The translations under genes and the position numbers were made by a program. Under the pieces are notes generated by a model. The model worked only from the letters and a program-made list of their open reading frames with translations, was not told the origin of the DNA and made no database searches. Below are positions 5,651-5,674 of a DNA stretch of 5,674 nucleotides, piece after piece (position 1 is the first letter of the stretch; each line of letters opens with the position of its first letter). This DNA is from Methanobacteriota archaeon (GTDB lineage: Archaea > Thermoplasmatota > E2 > DHVEG-1), in the NCBI GenBank assembly GCA_903930505.1, contig CAIYYQ010000249.1, positions 1 to 5,674 of the forward strand, written 5' to 3'.

Positions 5651-5674
5651 ATGAAACTAAATTATGGAAATGGA
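5651..5674 (+). CDS. Start of a second secreted protein of the same family, cut by the window end
   Basis: Only eight codons are visible, M-K-L-N-Y-G-N-G, identical in DNA and protein to the start of the gene at 636. The identical promoter, leader and Shine-Dalgarno in front make this a confident gene start. The product probably begins with the same signal peptide. Whether it is another C25 peptidase or carries different modules after a shared N-terminus cannot be told from this window. Confidence 0.85.

Larger units (their letters stand above)
5529..5674 (+). repeat. Direct repeat copy B: promoter, leader and first 8 codons of a second gene
   Basis: Counterpart of 512-659, offset by about 5,017 bp at the left border. 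The scattered single-base differences in the leader show that these are two real, slightly diverged copies rather than one sequence entered twice. The copy is cut off by the window edge. Confidence 0.97.

Noticed and set aside
512..5674. The 5-kb unit as an insertion sequence or transposon flanked by direct repeats
   Set aside because: There is no transposase or integrase and no terminal inverted repeats; the direct repeats are functional promoter and gene-start sequence, which fits tandem gene duplication better.
512..5674. Repeat as an assembly artefact of one locus
   Set aside because: The copies differ by substitutions and indels and have different upstream flanks. An artefact is unlikely, though a contig break at the repeat could explain why the window ends there.

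Overview
The window reads like a piece of an archaeal chromosome, most plausibly from a sediment-type euryarchaeon related to Thermoplasmatota. The grounds are an AT-rich box A (TATA) promoter followed by a ribosome-binding site matching the archaeal 16S anti-Shine-Dalgarno, a KptA-type RNA 2'-phosphotransferase, and a very large secreted protein whose modules (gingipain-type C25 peptidase, CARDB, NosD-like beta-helix, dockerin-like pair, FN3-like repeats) are typical of surface proteins in those lineages. The lineage is inferred from protein style; no rRNA or marker gene is present.

Layout. 1-405: 3' part of kptA, open at the left edge. 406-635: 230-bp intergenic region with a U-rich stretch after kptA, then a strong promoter, a hairpin-bearing A-rich leader and a Shine-Dalgarno. 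636-5186: one uninterrupted 1516-codon gene for a secreted multidomain cysteine peptidase. 5187-5528: about 340 bp without a convincing gene, holding inverted repeats, a small structured and locally GC-richer block, and two long T-tracts. 5529-5674: a near-exact second copy of the promoter, leader and first eight codons of the large gene, so the window ends just inside a second gene of the same family.

The main point of interest is that last observation. Promoter, 5' leader and signal-peptide start are duplicated about 5.0 kb apart at roughly 96% identity, with the 24 coding bases identical. This implies a tandem family of secreted peptidases or adhesins, each behind its own copy of the same control region and probably co-regulated. 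Recombination between the copies could delete or swap a whole gene while leaving the promoter intact. The control region itself has an 18-bp perfectly palindromic TATA element and a hairpin placed almost at the predicted 5' end of the mRNA.

Working picture (inference): the large protein is exported, its N-terminal prodomain is removed, the C25 domain degrades extracellular protein, and the beta-helix, dockerin-like and FN3-like parts bind carbohydrate, cell surface or a partner scaffold. KptA is an unrelated RNA-processing enzyme that happens to lie upstream.
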